Assembly (NCBI GenBank): GCA_020796225.1
Contig: CM036767.1
Span: 21,458,927-21,522,926 of the forward strand
Direction: 5' to 3'
DNA: 64,000 nt
DNA from: Arion vulgaris
Taxonomy: Eukaryota > Mollusca > Gastropoda > Stylommatophora > Arionidae
Of this stretch, positions 52,441-64,000 are shown one piece after another. Within the stretch, counting starts at the first letter, position 1. Every line of letters starts with the position of its first letter. The position numbers and the translations under genes are program-made. Below the pieces are notes generated by a model. It was given only the letters and a program-made list of their open reading frames with translations. It was not told the origin of the DNA and made no database searches.

Positions 52441-53315
52441 TTTTATATTTGTTTACTATTTGTATTTTTATCATATTTTTGGGTTCTCAAATGAAGACTT
52501 AATTCACATTACATTGACATTTTATGTAATTATTGTTTTAAATTTTACAATATCTATTTGTGTTTTGTTTTCTTGCCACTTTATTCTTGGTTTTCTTTGC
52601 ACTAGTACTTGATATTTGTGTCAATTTTTGCATATTATCCACGAATACCATTGGATCTATTATATTTTGATGCATCTTTGTTGAACAATGTTATTCTTTC
52701 ATAACAGTATACATCTATTATAATGTGTGTAGGTTTAGACCCATGTTAGAACTAATCAAAATCACAACCGAGCCAAAGCATCATAGAGCTAAAACACATA
52801 AAGCCCAAAACATGTATTACATATTTCCTCTACTTATATTTTCATATAAATTTGATGGTACAATGTTGATTTTGTGTTCATGTTTACTGTTTTGTTGTTG
52901 TTTACACTGCCCTGTTGTTGGACTGCCTGACAAAGTGGTTTTTAAATATGTTTTCGATCCAGCAGTCATCTGAGCATTTGCCCTTCGACTTGAGACTATG
53001 TCAGTGAATTTACAGGTCTGTCTGAGTTGTGATGTGTTAGCATAGAGAGTGTTTTCAACATCTGGGTATGGGGGGTAGGTACTTGTGGCATAGGTGACTA
53101 ACTGACAAAGTGGTTAGAGATCAAGCTTATCAACCAAATTGTACCTTGTTCATAACCAGATTTGTATGTTACTCCAATGAGGAGTAAATTCAGAACTAAT
53201 ACTGGAGCTACGGAGAACATGCAGTATCATCTGGACATTCAGAATAAATGTCTGTTGAAAAGGACTAATCATAAATTGTTTGCCTTGAATATCCTACCAG
53301 AGATTAAATGGTTTC
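52441..53315. other. Intergenic, AT-rich, nothing recognised
   Basis: No shared repeat or coding frame. Confidence 0.4.
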
Positions 53316-53600
53316 TGAATGGGATTCATCGCCTAAGTGGTTAACAGGGCCCAAATTGGGGTGTAAAGAATAGAATCACTGTTACCTGCCACGCATGTCG
53401 TAAGAGGCGACTCAGGAGGTTGGTTGTGGATCTAGCTATCCCACCTTAGTGTAAAAACCACTAGATGACTACAAAAACCACAACCAGGAAAATTCATAGC
53501 TCACCATCCAAGGAAGAAGAACGATGGTCTTGGATAGGCGGGCTTGGTAGGCCTTGATTGCGGACCTATGCTTCCCTAAGGGCGAAGGGTGAAGAAGAAG
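53316..53600 (-). repeat. R2 partial copy and adjoining sequence
   Basis: CGCCTAAGTGGTTAACAGGG, CACGCATGTCGTAAGAGGCG. After 53430 the usual R2 sequence is replaced by unknown sequence. Confidence 0.55.
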
Positions 53601-53734
53601 AATGGGATGCATGTAATAGGGACACTTGGTAGAATCAGTATTTGTTGAAATTTGGTTGTATAGTGAAATTTGGGGGTATCTAGATGGTATTATGCTATCA
53701 ATGCCAAACCTGAATGCTGACATCAAACAATAGA

Positions 53735-54085
53735 AGAAAACTAGTCATGACAGAGATGAAGTGTCTATGCAGAATGCTGGGTATATCAAGAAGAGACCAG
53801 TTTAGAAATAAAGGCATCATTCAAAAAGTGGGAACATCATCAGCACTGAACTTCATCAAGAATTAAATTGGTTTGGCCACGTAAACAGATTACCAACAGA
53901 CTCAAAGAGCAATGCTACTCCGAATACAGTGGATACAAATCGTTATCCACACAAAAGGTGGATTCAGAAATATAAATACTTTATGAAGCAGGAAAAAACT
54001 ACTATTTATGAAGCACGGACAAAAGCTTGTCCTATAAATATTTTTTTATCATGACACTGTGAGACAAAACATGAATAGAGAAAAG
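53735..54085 (+). mobile_element. LINE-J 3' fragment
   Basis: EMKCLCRMLGISRRDQFRNK, IIQKVGTSSALNFIKN, VNRLPTDSK; the end (CTGTGAGACAAAACATGAAT) recurs at 27545 and 48648. Confidence 0.6.
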
Positions 54086-54127
54086 AAATAGATGGTATTG
54101 TCCGTGTATTTTGATGATATGAATGAA

Positions 54128-54375
54128 TGAAAATCTGGCATATCCTTTACAGGACGTAGCCATCAACCACAGTAAACGAGTCAGTGATTTTCTAGGCACC
54201 ACTTATACGTTCAGTATTTTGCCATTTCTTTCGAACAGTGAGGTCTATTTTTACCTTTCGTAAAAATCCCACAGAAACAAATTTACTTACAAACTTGCCC
54301 GCCACGTAGTTTGAACCAGGTACGCTTGGGTTTGTGATCAAGCTCACTACCGCTTAAGCTACAGACACCCACATA
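54128..54375 (-). repeat. SINE S1
   Basis: TGGCATATCCTTTACAGGAC to TACCGCTTAAGCTACAGACA, including TTTGAACCAGGTACGC. Confidence 0.75.
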
Positions 54376-54544
54376 GATGATTTACACATGTAAAATAAGC
54401 AATCATACACTTGATTTCTCAAATTCTATAGTTTTGATATAACTTTAAAAAAGCTGATTTGATTAACTTTGTAAATAGTTTTTCATTCCTGTTTCATGAT
54501 ACTCTCTTGGCTTTGCACACCTGATCATGCAATGGTGAAGGCAA

Positions 54545-54730
54545 AGGAAATGAAATTAATTAAAAAAATTAAATTCCTACAAAATTTTCTTCATCTTTAA
54601 CATTATATTGGGACCTTCACTTGTGTTACGGAATTTGTGTACACTGCCGCTGAGATCTTCCTGTGTAAGAAATATATCAGAGCATACAAGGTTATTCACT
54701 GAAGTACAATGATGCTCCAATCAATTAAGC
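54545..54730 (+). repeat. SINE S2 3' part
   Basis: GAGATCTTCCTGTGTAAGAA and TATTCACTGAAGTACAATGA. Confidence 0.65.
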
Positions 54731-54844
54731 ATGTATTTTTAATGAAAGAATGCATCAAGGTTTGACTTGTGTATATTTTGGTCTTCCGCTAGCTTTCTGT
54801 TAAACTTTCATGACATTCACAGATATATTTTATCTTGTAAATTG

Positions 54845-55330
54845 GACTATTATTGGTTGATGAACTCAAGTCACAGCACTCCGGGCAAACCCATAGGTGC
54901 TCAGTCTCCCCCAACAGATTTTGAAAGGAATGCATACTGATGGTTCCCGTGACTCGCTGGTTAAACCCACTTCTCTCTCTGCCCCTCAAGCTACCATCTC
55001 TAGTTGTACAAAATGTTATTACAAACTTTCTAAATCGCTCTATGATTCAGCATCAATTTTACTGTCCTCATCCAACAGTAGCTTGCCAGGAGACTGAAGA
55101 ACTTCCCCCTTGTCCATCCTAAACTCCCCTACAATCGATGCAAGCATGTCTGCTCTCTTGTTGCCACGAGCACCCACATTACCAGCACAGTAAATCCAGT
55201 CTCTAGAGGGTGGAAACCTATATAGACGACATCCATTCATACCGCAACCTGCCATTCTGGATCTTCCGAAGCATCGACTGAGTCAGAAACAACAACGGCC
55301 CCAGTAAACGGAGTACCAGAGAGCCAATGG
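54845..55330 (-). mobile_element. LINE-D fragment with RNase H motif
   Basis: Minus strand: [53 protein letters not shown], then in another frame ATISSC-like tail. GNKRADMLAS is the RNase H C-terminal motif. Confidence 0.65.
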
Positions 55331-55554
55331 AAGGCAGCAGTAATGCTGTATTTTATCATGTAAATTGGATTGTCTTCATTGTTGTGTTGTGATTGATTAT
55401 ATTGTCTGTTGAAAAATCATGATTAATATTGAATGATTTTTGTTTGACATTGTACATTATGAGATTATTTTAATAAATGTGTTTATTTGTGTCCAAGTGC
55501 TTATGTGGTTTTCTTGTTATTCATACATCATGATAAAACATTTTCTACATTGTG

Positions 55555-55930
55555 TTTCTACTGTACATCGAGACTGAGACTGTGATCAATTCACATTTCG
55601 GCTCGACACACATTATTTTAGTTACATCCTCTCTGAGCTTTGCTGTACATCGAGACTGAGACTGTGATAAATCCACATTTCGGCTCGACACACATCTGTT
55701 ACCTCTCTCTAGCTTTGTACATCGAGACTGAGACTTGATAAATTCACATTTCGGCTCGACATACATCTGTTACCTCTCTCTAGCTTTGTACATCGAGACT
55801 GAGACTTGATAAATTCACATTTCGGCTCAACACACATCTGTTACCTCTCTCTAGCTTTGTACATCGAGACTGAGACTGTGATAAATCCACATTTCGGCTC
55901 GACACACATCTGTTACCTCTCTCTAGCTTG
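55555..55930. repeat. 70-bp tandem repeat
   Basis: Five units of TACATCGAGACTGAGACTG, CCACATTTCGGCTCGACACA and TGTTACCTCTCTCTAGCTT. It ends exactly at the start of the S2 SINE. Confidence 0.9.
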
Positions 55931-56405
55931 TAGGGTTCTTTGTGGCGTAGAGGTTAGGTCGTCTCTTGTGCCAAAGGTACCAGGTTCGCTCCTTCGTGGA
56001 GCCATCTGGATATTTTTTCAGAGATCCCTGATCTCAGTGTAGATCAGATGATCGAGTTCCTATTCCTATCGGAGATGGACGATAAAACATAGGTCCCGTG
56101 TTCAATTTGAGCATGTAAAAGAACCCACTTCAAAATCAAGAAGAGCAGACCGGAAAGCCGCTGTGCGGGCAATTTTCATTAGAAAATATTAGAAATAAAA
56201 TTCCTTCAGAAATATCTTCACCATCTTCAAAATTACACCTCGACCTTCGCCGGTGTTACGAAGTTGTGTACTGCAGCTGAGATCTTCTTGTGTAAGAAAG
56301 AGATCGGAGCACACATGGTTACTCACCGAAGTGTAAGAAGAGATCGAGCACACATGGTTACTCACCGAAGTGGAGCGATGATGGTCCTATCAATCAACCA
56401 ACCAA
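55930..56405 (+). repeat. SINE S2, near full length
   Basis: Head GTGGCGTAGAGGTTAGGTCG and ACCAGGTTCGCTCC; 3' end duplicated (GAGCACACATGGTTACTCAC twice, 56309 and 56347); CAATCAACCAACCAA tail. Confidence 0.75.
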
Positions 56406-56559
56406 TTTCTTTCATGCTTGTGACGCTATTTGCGTTTAGGCAGCAAAAATGCATGCTATTCAAAATGTTCTACCAAGATAAGTCTTAGGATAATTATTTT
56501 GTCTAAACAGATTCTCCAAGTTAATAAAACCAGATTTGTCTTATCTCATGGCTGATCTC

Positions 56560-57060
56560 TTCTCCTTTGATTCTTTTCTTCTCTTCGATCGTTCTTTTCG
56601 GCCATTTTGATCATTCATGTTGTGATATATAAACAGCCTTTGCCAAGAACGGTTTTTGCGTTGTGCCAAGTTATGCGCCTATGGTGACTAGGTCAGCACA
56701 CCCGACTTAGTGCCAGCATTTTATTTACTAGGGTAGCTTGCCCTAGAAGTGCAACTTTTTTGACTAAGCGTGGCGTACCGTTTTGCATCGTATGCTGAGC
56801 ACTCTTTAATGATCTTTTTATCGCCGTATATTTTGGCTTCGATCTACGCCAAAGAACATTTACTACTTTGCAAAATTTTTCTGACTGGGTGTGGCACTCC
56901 GGTTTAGGAACATTAACAACCCTTCTAGGACTAGTCAGTGGGACGGTCACTTGTCGGCTGCATTGCTCTTTACGATCATCTTTCGCCGTATATTTGGGCT
57001 TTATGATCTACGCCAAAAAGCCAGCATTTTATTTTAGTAGCTTTCCCTAGAACTGTGGGA
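56560..57060 (+). repeat. R2/R1 mosaic, then a 160-bp duplication
   Basis: 56580-56735 begins like R2 and ends like R1 (TTATTTACTAGGGTAGCTTG). Then CGCCGTATATTTTGGCTTCG (56822) and CGCCGTATATTTGGGCTTTA (56984) head two copies of an unidentified unit. Confidence 0.5.
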
Positions 57061-57955
57061 TGGATGGGTTTGCCATTTGGACATCATCTTGCTAGAGAAG
57101 GATGATCGGCGTCCGAAAAGTATCGCCCGTAGCCAATGCTTGGGTTTGTACCATTTAAGCTTTTGCATTATCGACTTTACGTTTCTATCCACGGTGAGTT
57201 TGTTCCTGATTAGGAGTATTTTCAGCCGTTTCGGGGCGCGTGTTGGCACTTGGCAATTTGCAATGTCTACTCTGCATTTTCCCTGTCCCCGGAAACACTG
57301 GACTGGGGCTGCGCACAGATATTCTAGAGGGTCGTTTCAATCGGCGCCAGGAACGCAACTGAAATTTTGCGCTTGCCAACATCATCCACCTCAGTTCTTC
57401 CGGGGATGTTAGTTGTTAATGCAACAGTACATTGCCCGGTTGTCCAATGGAAGGCAGTTTCGTTAGGCACTAAAACGCAACTTTAGGATTTGCGCTCGGC
57501 CAAGCTTACCCAGTAAATGTATTTGCGCTAGGCCTTTGGTACGGGGTTTGCCGCAATCATCCCATGTGGCGTCACGATACGTTACAATGTTTTCAGAGAC
57601 ACTTGCCGAGACAGTTGGTTTCACATCGTTCTCATCGATTCTTGCCACACATCTAGCAATTTTGGTGCTGCCATTTGCTCCAAAGGAGTTGGCATTTGTT
57701 CACAGACGACTCGTACGATACTATTTATTACGTTTCAGCAACTATTTGGAAAACGTTTCATCAGACTTCGGCCAGGAGATGCATGCATTTTGTTCAGGGT
57801 TTTTAGACCTGCATTGTTTTCCTGCTTTGCAATACTACCTACCTACCTACCTATCTTCTCCCTCGATCCCTACCCGCTTAGCCAGACATGATCTACTGTC
57901 TGTTTCCAGGGTCACCACGTGGAGGTGCGGTAGGATCTTGAATAGTGCCAGCTCA
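57061..57955. other. Unassigned sequence with several open frames
   Basis: Open frames occur on both strands (e.g. 57536-57982 +; 57648-57463 -), but none has a motif I know. A short CTAC run lies at 57836-57855. Position just downstream of the minus-strand LINE-G RT piece suggests retroelement sequence; this is inference. Confidence 0.35.
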
Positions 57956-58345
57956 CTAAACCTGGCGCAGCGTTGTCTCTAGAACTGCGCCTTTGATCCC
58001 CTCCCTTTGATTCGATGGAGAAGGATATTGCAAAAAATGTCGTGGTTATTACTGATAATAGGGTGATCTCTCTCAAGCTGTTGCAATCTTTGAGATCACT
58101 GTTTTTGGGGATCATAACAATTGTTCCTATCTTCCATTGTTTTGGGACTTTTCCCCATTTTTAATTAAATAGTTATTGCAACTGGTTAATTGCTGTATCA
58201 TTTGCCGCTATGAGAATTTCTGCACTAATGTTGTCATCGCCTGCTCCCTTATTGCTTATCAGGGAACGGATTGCCTCCTTGATCTCGACATTTATCAATT
58301 CGCTAATTGGTAGAGATTTGTTTCTTGCCTCTTTATCAAACTTAA
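57956..58345 (-). mobile_element. LINE-G reverse transcriptase N-terminal part
   Basis: Minus strand from 58340: INVEIKEAIRSLISNKGAGD, DNISAEILIAANDTAINQLQ, two stops, then KWGKVPKQWKIGTIVMIPKN, SDLKDCNSLREITLLSV. These are the opening RT blocks of a LINE. Broken. Confidence 0.75.
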
Positions 58346-58363
58346 AGTAGTTATGATGGGCCA

Positions 58364-58520
58364 GCAGAAGGTCTAGTCAGTGACCACTATACGTCTACAA
58401 CAGCAGAAGGTCTAGTCAGTGATCACTATACGTCTACAACAGCAGAAGATCTAGATGCTCACAACCTTCAGAACGAAATGATGATTAAGGTCCAGTCAGT
58501 GACCACTATACGTTTACAAC
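58364..58520. repeat. 39-bp tandem repeat
   Basis: Three to four units of GCAGAAGGTCTAGTCAGTGA plus CCACTATACGTCTACAAC, the third disrupted. Confidence 0.8.
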
Positions 58521-58679
58521 AGTTGAAAGTCTATTTGGGAAAATGATAAGGGTAAGATACAGATGGTATTCAAAGAAAGAATTATTTCCAGGGCTTACAG
58601 CAACAACTACAATACACTTGGCATAAGTACAAGAATGTAAGCTTCCTACAGCACTTCCAACGTTACAATTCTTTGGAGT

Positions 58680-59110
58680 CTTCGGTCTCTTCGCGATAGC
58701 CTCTTGGATGAAGACACTCAAATAGATGTTGAATCGATCCACCGATTTAAGCTGTTTGGAGTTACCCGTTGTACAGGTAGCGTTGGATGCCTGATGGGCA
58801 GAGTGAGGGTTGTGTTTAACCAGCGAGCCACAGGAACCATCAGTATGCATATTCTTCGATATCTGTTGAGGGAGACTGATCACCTATATGTCTATCCGGA
58901 GAGCAATGATGTCAGTTTAGTAAACAATAACCAATAACGATTCTTTGGAGAAGATTGTTATGGAGGGCACGATGTCGGACATACGGCGGAGATGAAGACC
59001 AGGAAGAAGATGGACGCAAGATGTCATAGACGAGTTGAGTATGACTGGGACAGACACCGGAAACTTAACGTAGGACAAAAGTGCATTCACAGGAGCCAGG
59101 TTCATACATG
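58680..59110 (+). mobile_element. LINE-D tail, then a LINE-B-like tail
   Basis: 58690-58935: LLDEDTQIDVESIHRFKLFG, VTRCTGSVG, NQRATGTISMHILRYLLRET. 58940-59060: MEGTMSDIRRR, RPGRRWTQDVIDELSMTG. Confidence 0.65.
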
Positions 59111-59188
59111 GACAAACATCTTAATAATGTCATTGTCTTATAGCATGTCCCAGATTACTCTACTACAGTGCTCCCTTACACATTTTTA

Positions 59189-59590
59189 CAGGGTGTTTGT
59201 AAAGTCTCACAACACTTTATATGTAGAACAAATGTGAAAAACAAAGTACATGACGTCATCAAAAATGTGTTCCATAGTCAATTGTGGTGCAATATGCAGT
59301 GAATGACTGTTGTCTGCTGGGGTAATTCTTTTCACTCAAATCATAATGGTGTTTTCAACTGAAGAAAGAATATTTGACAATATGAAGAAACATGTACAAA
59401 ATATCTTGAAGCTGTGGTGAATATTTCCAACATCTGCTATAATGAATATTTCATTTGTTTTTTCTAGTTTACCAAGAACAACAGTATACCATAGCAGTAA
59501 CTATTGTTACTAATTTCACTACATTGTTTTTGCACTTCATTTTTCAAGCTGACCTACATATGAAGTATTGCGAGACTACAAACACATTGT
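59189..59590. mobile_element. Inverted-repeat MITE, relative of 19099-19831
   Basis: Left end CAGGGTGTTTGTAAAGTCTC; arms share ACAAAGTACATGAC and, inverted, AATGAATATTTCAT and CCATAGCAGTAACT. The right terminus is diverged. Confidence 0.6.
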
Positions 59591-59784
59591 ATATTAAGGT
59601 GCATCTAACCAATGAATATGAAGGAGCGGGCGCTGTGTGGCAATCGCAATAAAAGTAACAATAATACAATAATATTAAAAGTAACATTAATAATTAAATA
59701 ATAATATTAATAATAACAGATGAAAACTTAATCCCGACTAATCGTTTAATTAAAAAATACAATGTGATTACTAAAAACTGACTG

Positions 59785-60625
59785 AAAATCGTGGCATTTC
59801 CTTTACATGACTTCTGCCATCAACAACAGTAAACGAGTTGATTTTTCTACGTACCCCTATACATTCAGTAGTTTGTCATTTGGGTAGTAAAGTGTCAAAC
59901 AACGGATACACGATGAAAGAAATAAACTCTCGTATTGCTATAGCAGCTAGTGCCTTCACTAAATTAACGAATATCTGGCAATCTCAAGACCTTAGTATAT
60001 GCACAAAAGTTAAATTATTTAGGTCATGTGTGATTCCTGTACTGACCTACGGTTGTGAAAGTTGAAATCAACAAAGAAAATTGATAAGAAACTGGACAGC
60101 TTTGAGAATAAATGTCTCCGAAAATTATTAAAAGTAAAATGGAGTGATTTCATTTCTAACAACACAGTGAGAGATAGAACACACCAACAACCCGTATCAA
60201 ATATTATAAGGAAACGAAGGTGGAAATATTTAGGTCATGTTCTTAGATCAGACGAAAAGAGACTAAATCGACAAGTCCTTATGTGGTCACCAGTTGGGAA
60301 AAGAAAACGTGGAAGACCTAAGACCACTCTTCGAAGAACAATCCAACAAGAAAGTAAACTATTGGGATGTAAAACTATACAAGATCTCCAACTGCTAGCA
60401 ACGAACCGCATCATATGGAGATCTAAAACCTCTGCCCTATGTGCCGCCTTTGGCACGAAACGAACAAACAAAGTTTGCCATTGCTTTCTAAACGGTGAGG
60501 TCTATTTGTATCGTTCGTAAAAATCGAAGGGAACAAATTTGCTTCCAAACTTGCCCGCCGTGGAGTTTGAACCAGGTACGCTTGGGTTGGGATCGAGATC
60601 ACTGCCACTTAAGCTACAGACGCTC
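59785..60625 (-). repeat. SINE S1 split by a LINE
   Basis: S1 tail side 59785-59880, head side 60473-60625 (TTTGAACCAGGTACGCTTGG). The 10-bp junction copy GTTTGTCATT (59871-59880) / GTTTGCCATT (60473-60482) is a target duplication. Confidence 0.8.
59881..60472 (+). mobile_element. LINE-F (RTE-like) 5'-truncated insertion
   Basis: Reads GSKVSNNGYTMKEINSRIAI, NIWQSQDLSICTKVKLFRS, IPVLTYGCES, then after a one-base frame change at about 60064 KSTKKIDKKLDSFENKCLRK, RDRTHQQPVSNIIRKRRWKY, LGHVLRSDEKRLNRQVLMW, GKRKRGRPKTTLRRTIQQES. Ends in an ACGAACAAACAAA tail. Only the last part of the polyprotein is present. Confidence 0.85.
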
Positions 60626-60679
60626 TACTGTTATTAAGAAATATATAAAAAAAATTGAAATTCTGATTAGCGTTAAAGC

Positions 60680-60940
60680 AGACGAGTAAAATAGGGCGCC
60701 AGGGAAAGTATCACAAGGGTGCCATGGCGCCCACGGGCACCGTTTTGAATAGCGCTGTTCTACTACCTTCTGTTAGATGACGCAATCATGCAGTTATACA
60801 GCACCAACAAGAACTTGGAATCACGTTCTGAATCACATGACAGAATTTCATAGAAACTTGTCTAACCAGCGAGCCATGAAAGTTATAAGCATGTATAGAC
60901 TAATCATGAAATAGTTTGTCCTGAGCAGAACTTTGCCACA
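60680..60940. repeat. R5 repeat and a LINE-D scrap
   Basis: 60685-60770 matches 38905-38990 (AAAATAGGGCGCCAGGG / AAAATAGAGCGCCAAG). 60864-60900 has CCAGCGAGCCATGAAAGT, a LINE-D tail word. Confidence 0.5.
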
Positions 60941-61245
60941 ACAACAGTCCTTCGGAATTTCTCTCTAACATAGACCAGATGTCGATGTCATGTAAATCAT
61001 CAGTGAAATCCTGAATCCATCTTCTCCGTGGACGTTCTTTTCTCTTCTTTGCCAGAATGCCTTCCTCCATGATGGTCTCCAGTCATTCGTGTCTCTTTGT
61101 AGGTCCAAAATACCTCAATTTTCTTATTCTTATTTGTAGCATCAGTCAGTTTTCTTTGATTATGACTTCTTTCTGTGTAGATCTATTTGTTCTCAACTCT
61201 GTCCACGATGTCCACGATATACGGAGAACTCTTCTGTAACACTTA
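60940..61245 (-). mobile_element. LINE-M 3' end
   Basis: Minus strand: RRVLRISWTSWTELRTNRST, QIRIRKLRYFGPTKRHEWLE, IMEEGILAKKRKERPRRRWI, QDFTDDLHDIDIW. Continuous frame, 3' end only. Confidence 0.7.
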
Positions 61246-61589
61246 TATTCAAAAGCACCTATATGTATACACTCTATGTTCTGCTAACAAAGACTAAGCG
61301 CCTATAGCTGTCTTTCAGAGGTTCTGTGACAGTAGATCTTTAACTTTTCATTAACTCTTTTCCCCACACACTTCGACAGAAAAGTCCGTTGTTGTTAATG
61401 AGTAGCTTTACAGAAACATGGACCCCCCCACCCTCCCGTACACACATCCTTATCATATGTAGCCTGAATGTAAAAGAAATGTTATAAATTTGTTATAAAA
61501 AATGTAAATTACAGCTGACTTTTTATTCAGAGATACCAGCTTTAAATTAAACGGTTTACATTATATATTTAAAATGCCAGTGTTATATT

Positions 61590-64000
61590 TAGCGTTTTGC
61601 TTGTTTCTCTCATTGGGAGAGTAGTCTTTAGCTAAACATTTGTTGTGTTTTGTTTCTGTCATTGGGAGTGTAGTCTTTAGTTAAACATTTGTTGTGTTTT
61701 GTTTCTCTCATTGGGAGTGTAGTCTTTAGTTAAACATTTGTTGTGTTTTGTTTCTCTCATTGGGAGTGTAGTCTTTAGTTAAACATTTGTTGTGTCTTGT
61801 TTCTCTCATTGGGAGTGTAGTCTTTAGTTAAACATTTGTTGTGTTTTGTTTCTCTCATTGGGAGTGTAGTCTTTAGTTAAACATTTGTTGTGTTTTGTTT
61901 CTCTCATTGGGAGTGTAGTCTTTAGTTAAACATTTGTTGTGTCTTGTTTCTCTCATTGGGAGTGTAGTCTTTAGTTAAACATTTGTTGTGTCTTGTTTCT
62001 CTCATTGGGAGTGTAGTCTTTAGCTAAACATTTGTTGTGTCTTGTTTCTCTCATTGGGAGTGTAGTCTTTAGTTAAACATTTGTTGTGTCTTGTTTCTCT
62101 CATTGGGAGTGTAGTCTTTAGTTAAACATTTGTTGTGTCTTGTTCTCTCATTGAGTGTAGTCTTATAAACATTTGTTGTGTCTTGTTTCTCTCATTGGAG
62201 GTAGTCTTTAGTTAAACATTTGTTGTGTTTTGTTTCTCTCATTGGGAGTGTAGTCTTTAGTTAAACATTTGTTGTGTTTTGTTTCTCTCATTGGGAGTGT
62301 AGTCTTTAGTTAAACATTTGTTGTGTTTTGTTTCTCTCATTGGGAGTGTAGTCTTTAGTTAAACATTTGTTGTGTTTTGTTTCTCTCATTGGGAGTGTAG
62401 TCTTTAGCTAAACATTTGTTGTGTTTTGTTTCTCTCATTGGGAGTGTAGTCTTTAGTTAAACATTTGTTGTGTTTTGTTTCTCTCATTGGGAGTGTAGTC
62501 TTTAGTTAAACATTTGTTGTGTCTTGTTTCTCTCATTGGGAGTGTAGTCTTTAGCTAAACATTTGTTGTGTTTTGTTTCTGTCATTGGGAGTGTAGTCTT
62601 TAGTTAAACATTTGTTGTGTTTTGTTTCTCTCATTGGGAGTGTAGTCTTTAGTTAAACATTTGTTGTGTTTTGTTTCTCTCATTGGGAGTGTAGTCTTTA
62701 GTTAAACATTTGTTGTGTTTTTTTCTCTCATTGGGAGTGTAGTCTTTAGTTAAACATTTGTTGTGTTTTGTTTCTCTCATTGGGAGTGTAGTCTTTAGTT
62801 AAACATTTGTTGTGTTTTGTTTTCATTGAGTAGTCTTTAGCTAAACATTTGTTGTGTTTTGTTTCTCTCATTGGGAGTGTAGTCTTTAGCTAAACATTTG
62901 TTGTGTTTTGTTTCTCTCATTGGGAGTGTAGTCTTTAGCTAAACATTTGTTGTGTTTTGTTTCTCTCATTGGGAGTGTAGTCTTTAGCTAAACATTTGTT
63001 GTGTTTGTTTCTTCATTGGGAGTGTAGTCTTTAGCTAAACATTTGTTGTGTTTTGTTTCTCTCATTGGGAGTGTAGTCTTTAGTTAAACATTTGTTGTGT
63101 TTTTTTCTCATTGGGTGTAGTCTTTAGCTAAACATTTGTTGTGTTTTGTTTCTCTCATTGGGAGTGTAGTCTTTAGCTAAACATTTGTTGTGTTTTGTTT
63201 CTCTCATTGGGAGTGTAGTCTTTAGTTAAACATTTGTTGTGTTTTGTTTCTCTCATTGGGAGTGTAGTCTTTAGCTAAACATTTGTTGTGTTTTGTTTCT
63301 CTCATTGGGAGTGTAGTCTTTAGTTAAACATTTGTTGTGTTTTGTTTCTCTCATTGGGAGTGTAGTCTTTAGCTAAACATTTGTTGTGTTTTGTTTCTCT
63401 CATTGGGAGTGTAGTCTTTAGTTAAACATTTGTTGTGTTTTGTTTCTCTCATTGGGAGTGTAGTCTTTAGTTAAACATTTGTTGTGTTTTGTTTCTCTCA
63501 TTGGGGTGTAGTCTTTAGTTAAACATTTGTTGTGTTTGTTTCTTCATTGGGAGTGTAGTCTTTAGTTAAACATTTGTTGTGTTTTGTTTCTCTCATTGGG
63601 AGTGTAGTCTTTAGCTAAACATTTGTTGTGTTTTGTTTCTCTCATTGGGAGTGTAGTCTTTAGCTAAACATTTGTTGTGTTTTGTTTCTCTCATTGGGAG
63701 TGTAGTCTTTAGTTAAACATTTGTTGTGTTTTGTTTCTCTCATTGGGAGTGTAGTCTTTAGCTAAACATTTGTTGTGTTTTGTTTCTGTCATTGGGAGTG
63801 TAGTCTTTAGCTAAACATTTGTTGTGTTTTGTTTCTTCATTGGAGTGTAGTCTTTAGCTAAACATTTGTTGTGTTTTGTTTCTCTCATTGGGAGTGTAGT
63901 CTTTAGTTAAACATTTGTTGTGTTTTGTTTCTCTCATTGGGAGTGTAGTCTTTAGCTAAACATTTGTTGTGTTTTGTTTCTCTCATTGGGGTGTAGTCTT
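61590..64000. repeat. 49-bp satellite-like tandem array, continues past window
   Basis: About 49 units of CATTGGGAGTGTAGTCTTTA, then GTTAAACATTTGTTGTG and TTTTGTTTCTCT. Units differ at few fixed sites (TTAGTTAAA/TTAGCTAAA, TGTTTTG/TGTCTTG), plus short deletions near 62140-62200, 62820, 63005, 63100 and 63535. No credible coding frame. Confidence 0.97.

Noticed and set aside
57536..57982. 148-codon + strand frame as a gene
   Set aside because: No domain, no splice or promoter context; it overlaps minus-strand retroelement sequence at its 3' end.
61590..64000. CRISPR array
   Set aside because: Units abut without unique spacers and the context is a spliced eukaryotic genome; it is a simple tandem array.

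Overview
This is animal (metazoan) nuclear DNA. It carries two spliced protein-coding genes, both on the + strand, embedded in old transposon sequence. GT-AG introns, conserved animal proteins, tRNA-headed SINEs, LINE tails of many families and several tandem arrays all point to an invertebrate with a large repeat-rich genome. A lophotrochozoan, perhaps a mollusc such as a cephalopod, is my guess from overall character only; nothing in the window proves it. There is no bacterial gene, operon, CRISPR array or intact rRNA/tRNA gene.

Gene 1 (2085-18556, +) is the 3' part of a PRPP synthetase-associated protein gene (PRPSAP1/2 family): six coding exons ending in the conserved GLDD C-terminus. Its 5' exons lie before base 1. 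Gene 2 (31555-44540, +) is a complete six-exon Rab40-type small GTPase with SOCS box and a C-terminal CaaX motif, predicted at 298 aa. About 13 kb of repeats separates them, and I see no functional link beyond proximity.

Repeats by region. 0-8.6 kb: SINE and R1/R2 pieces, a 373-bp MITE and a split 35-bp minisatellite. 8.7-15.3 kb: a nest in which a LINE copy is broken by an opposite-strand LINE fragment and by a 3.95-kb LTR retrotransposon (LTRs 10507-10995 and 13968-14457) whose pol is mostly deleted. 15.5-31.5 kb: LINE tails, R1/R2 copies, an inverted-repeat MITE (19099-19831), a hAT MITE with a perfect 8-bp target duplication (23597-23763), and 50-bp and 39-bp minisatellites. 31.8-44.3 kb (Rab40 introns): a broken reverse transcriptase (32840-33905), a GC-rich repeat island, a long hairpin MITE with TTAA duplications (43542-44205) and a CTA-type microsatellite. 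44.5-61.5 kb: an internally deleted hAT transposon (45444-46751), a LINE inserted in a SINE (59881-60472) and more minisatellites. 61.6-64 kb: a 49-bp satellite-like array running off the window end.

Local labels (R1, R2, S1-S5, LINE-A to LINE-M) are mine. They group copies that resemble each other inside this window and are not database names. The strongest points for follow-up are a valine in place of the near-invariant switch-II aspartate of Rab40, several insertions whose empty sites can be read directly, and the gag-integrase junction in the LTR element.
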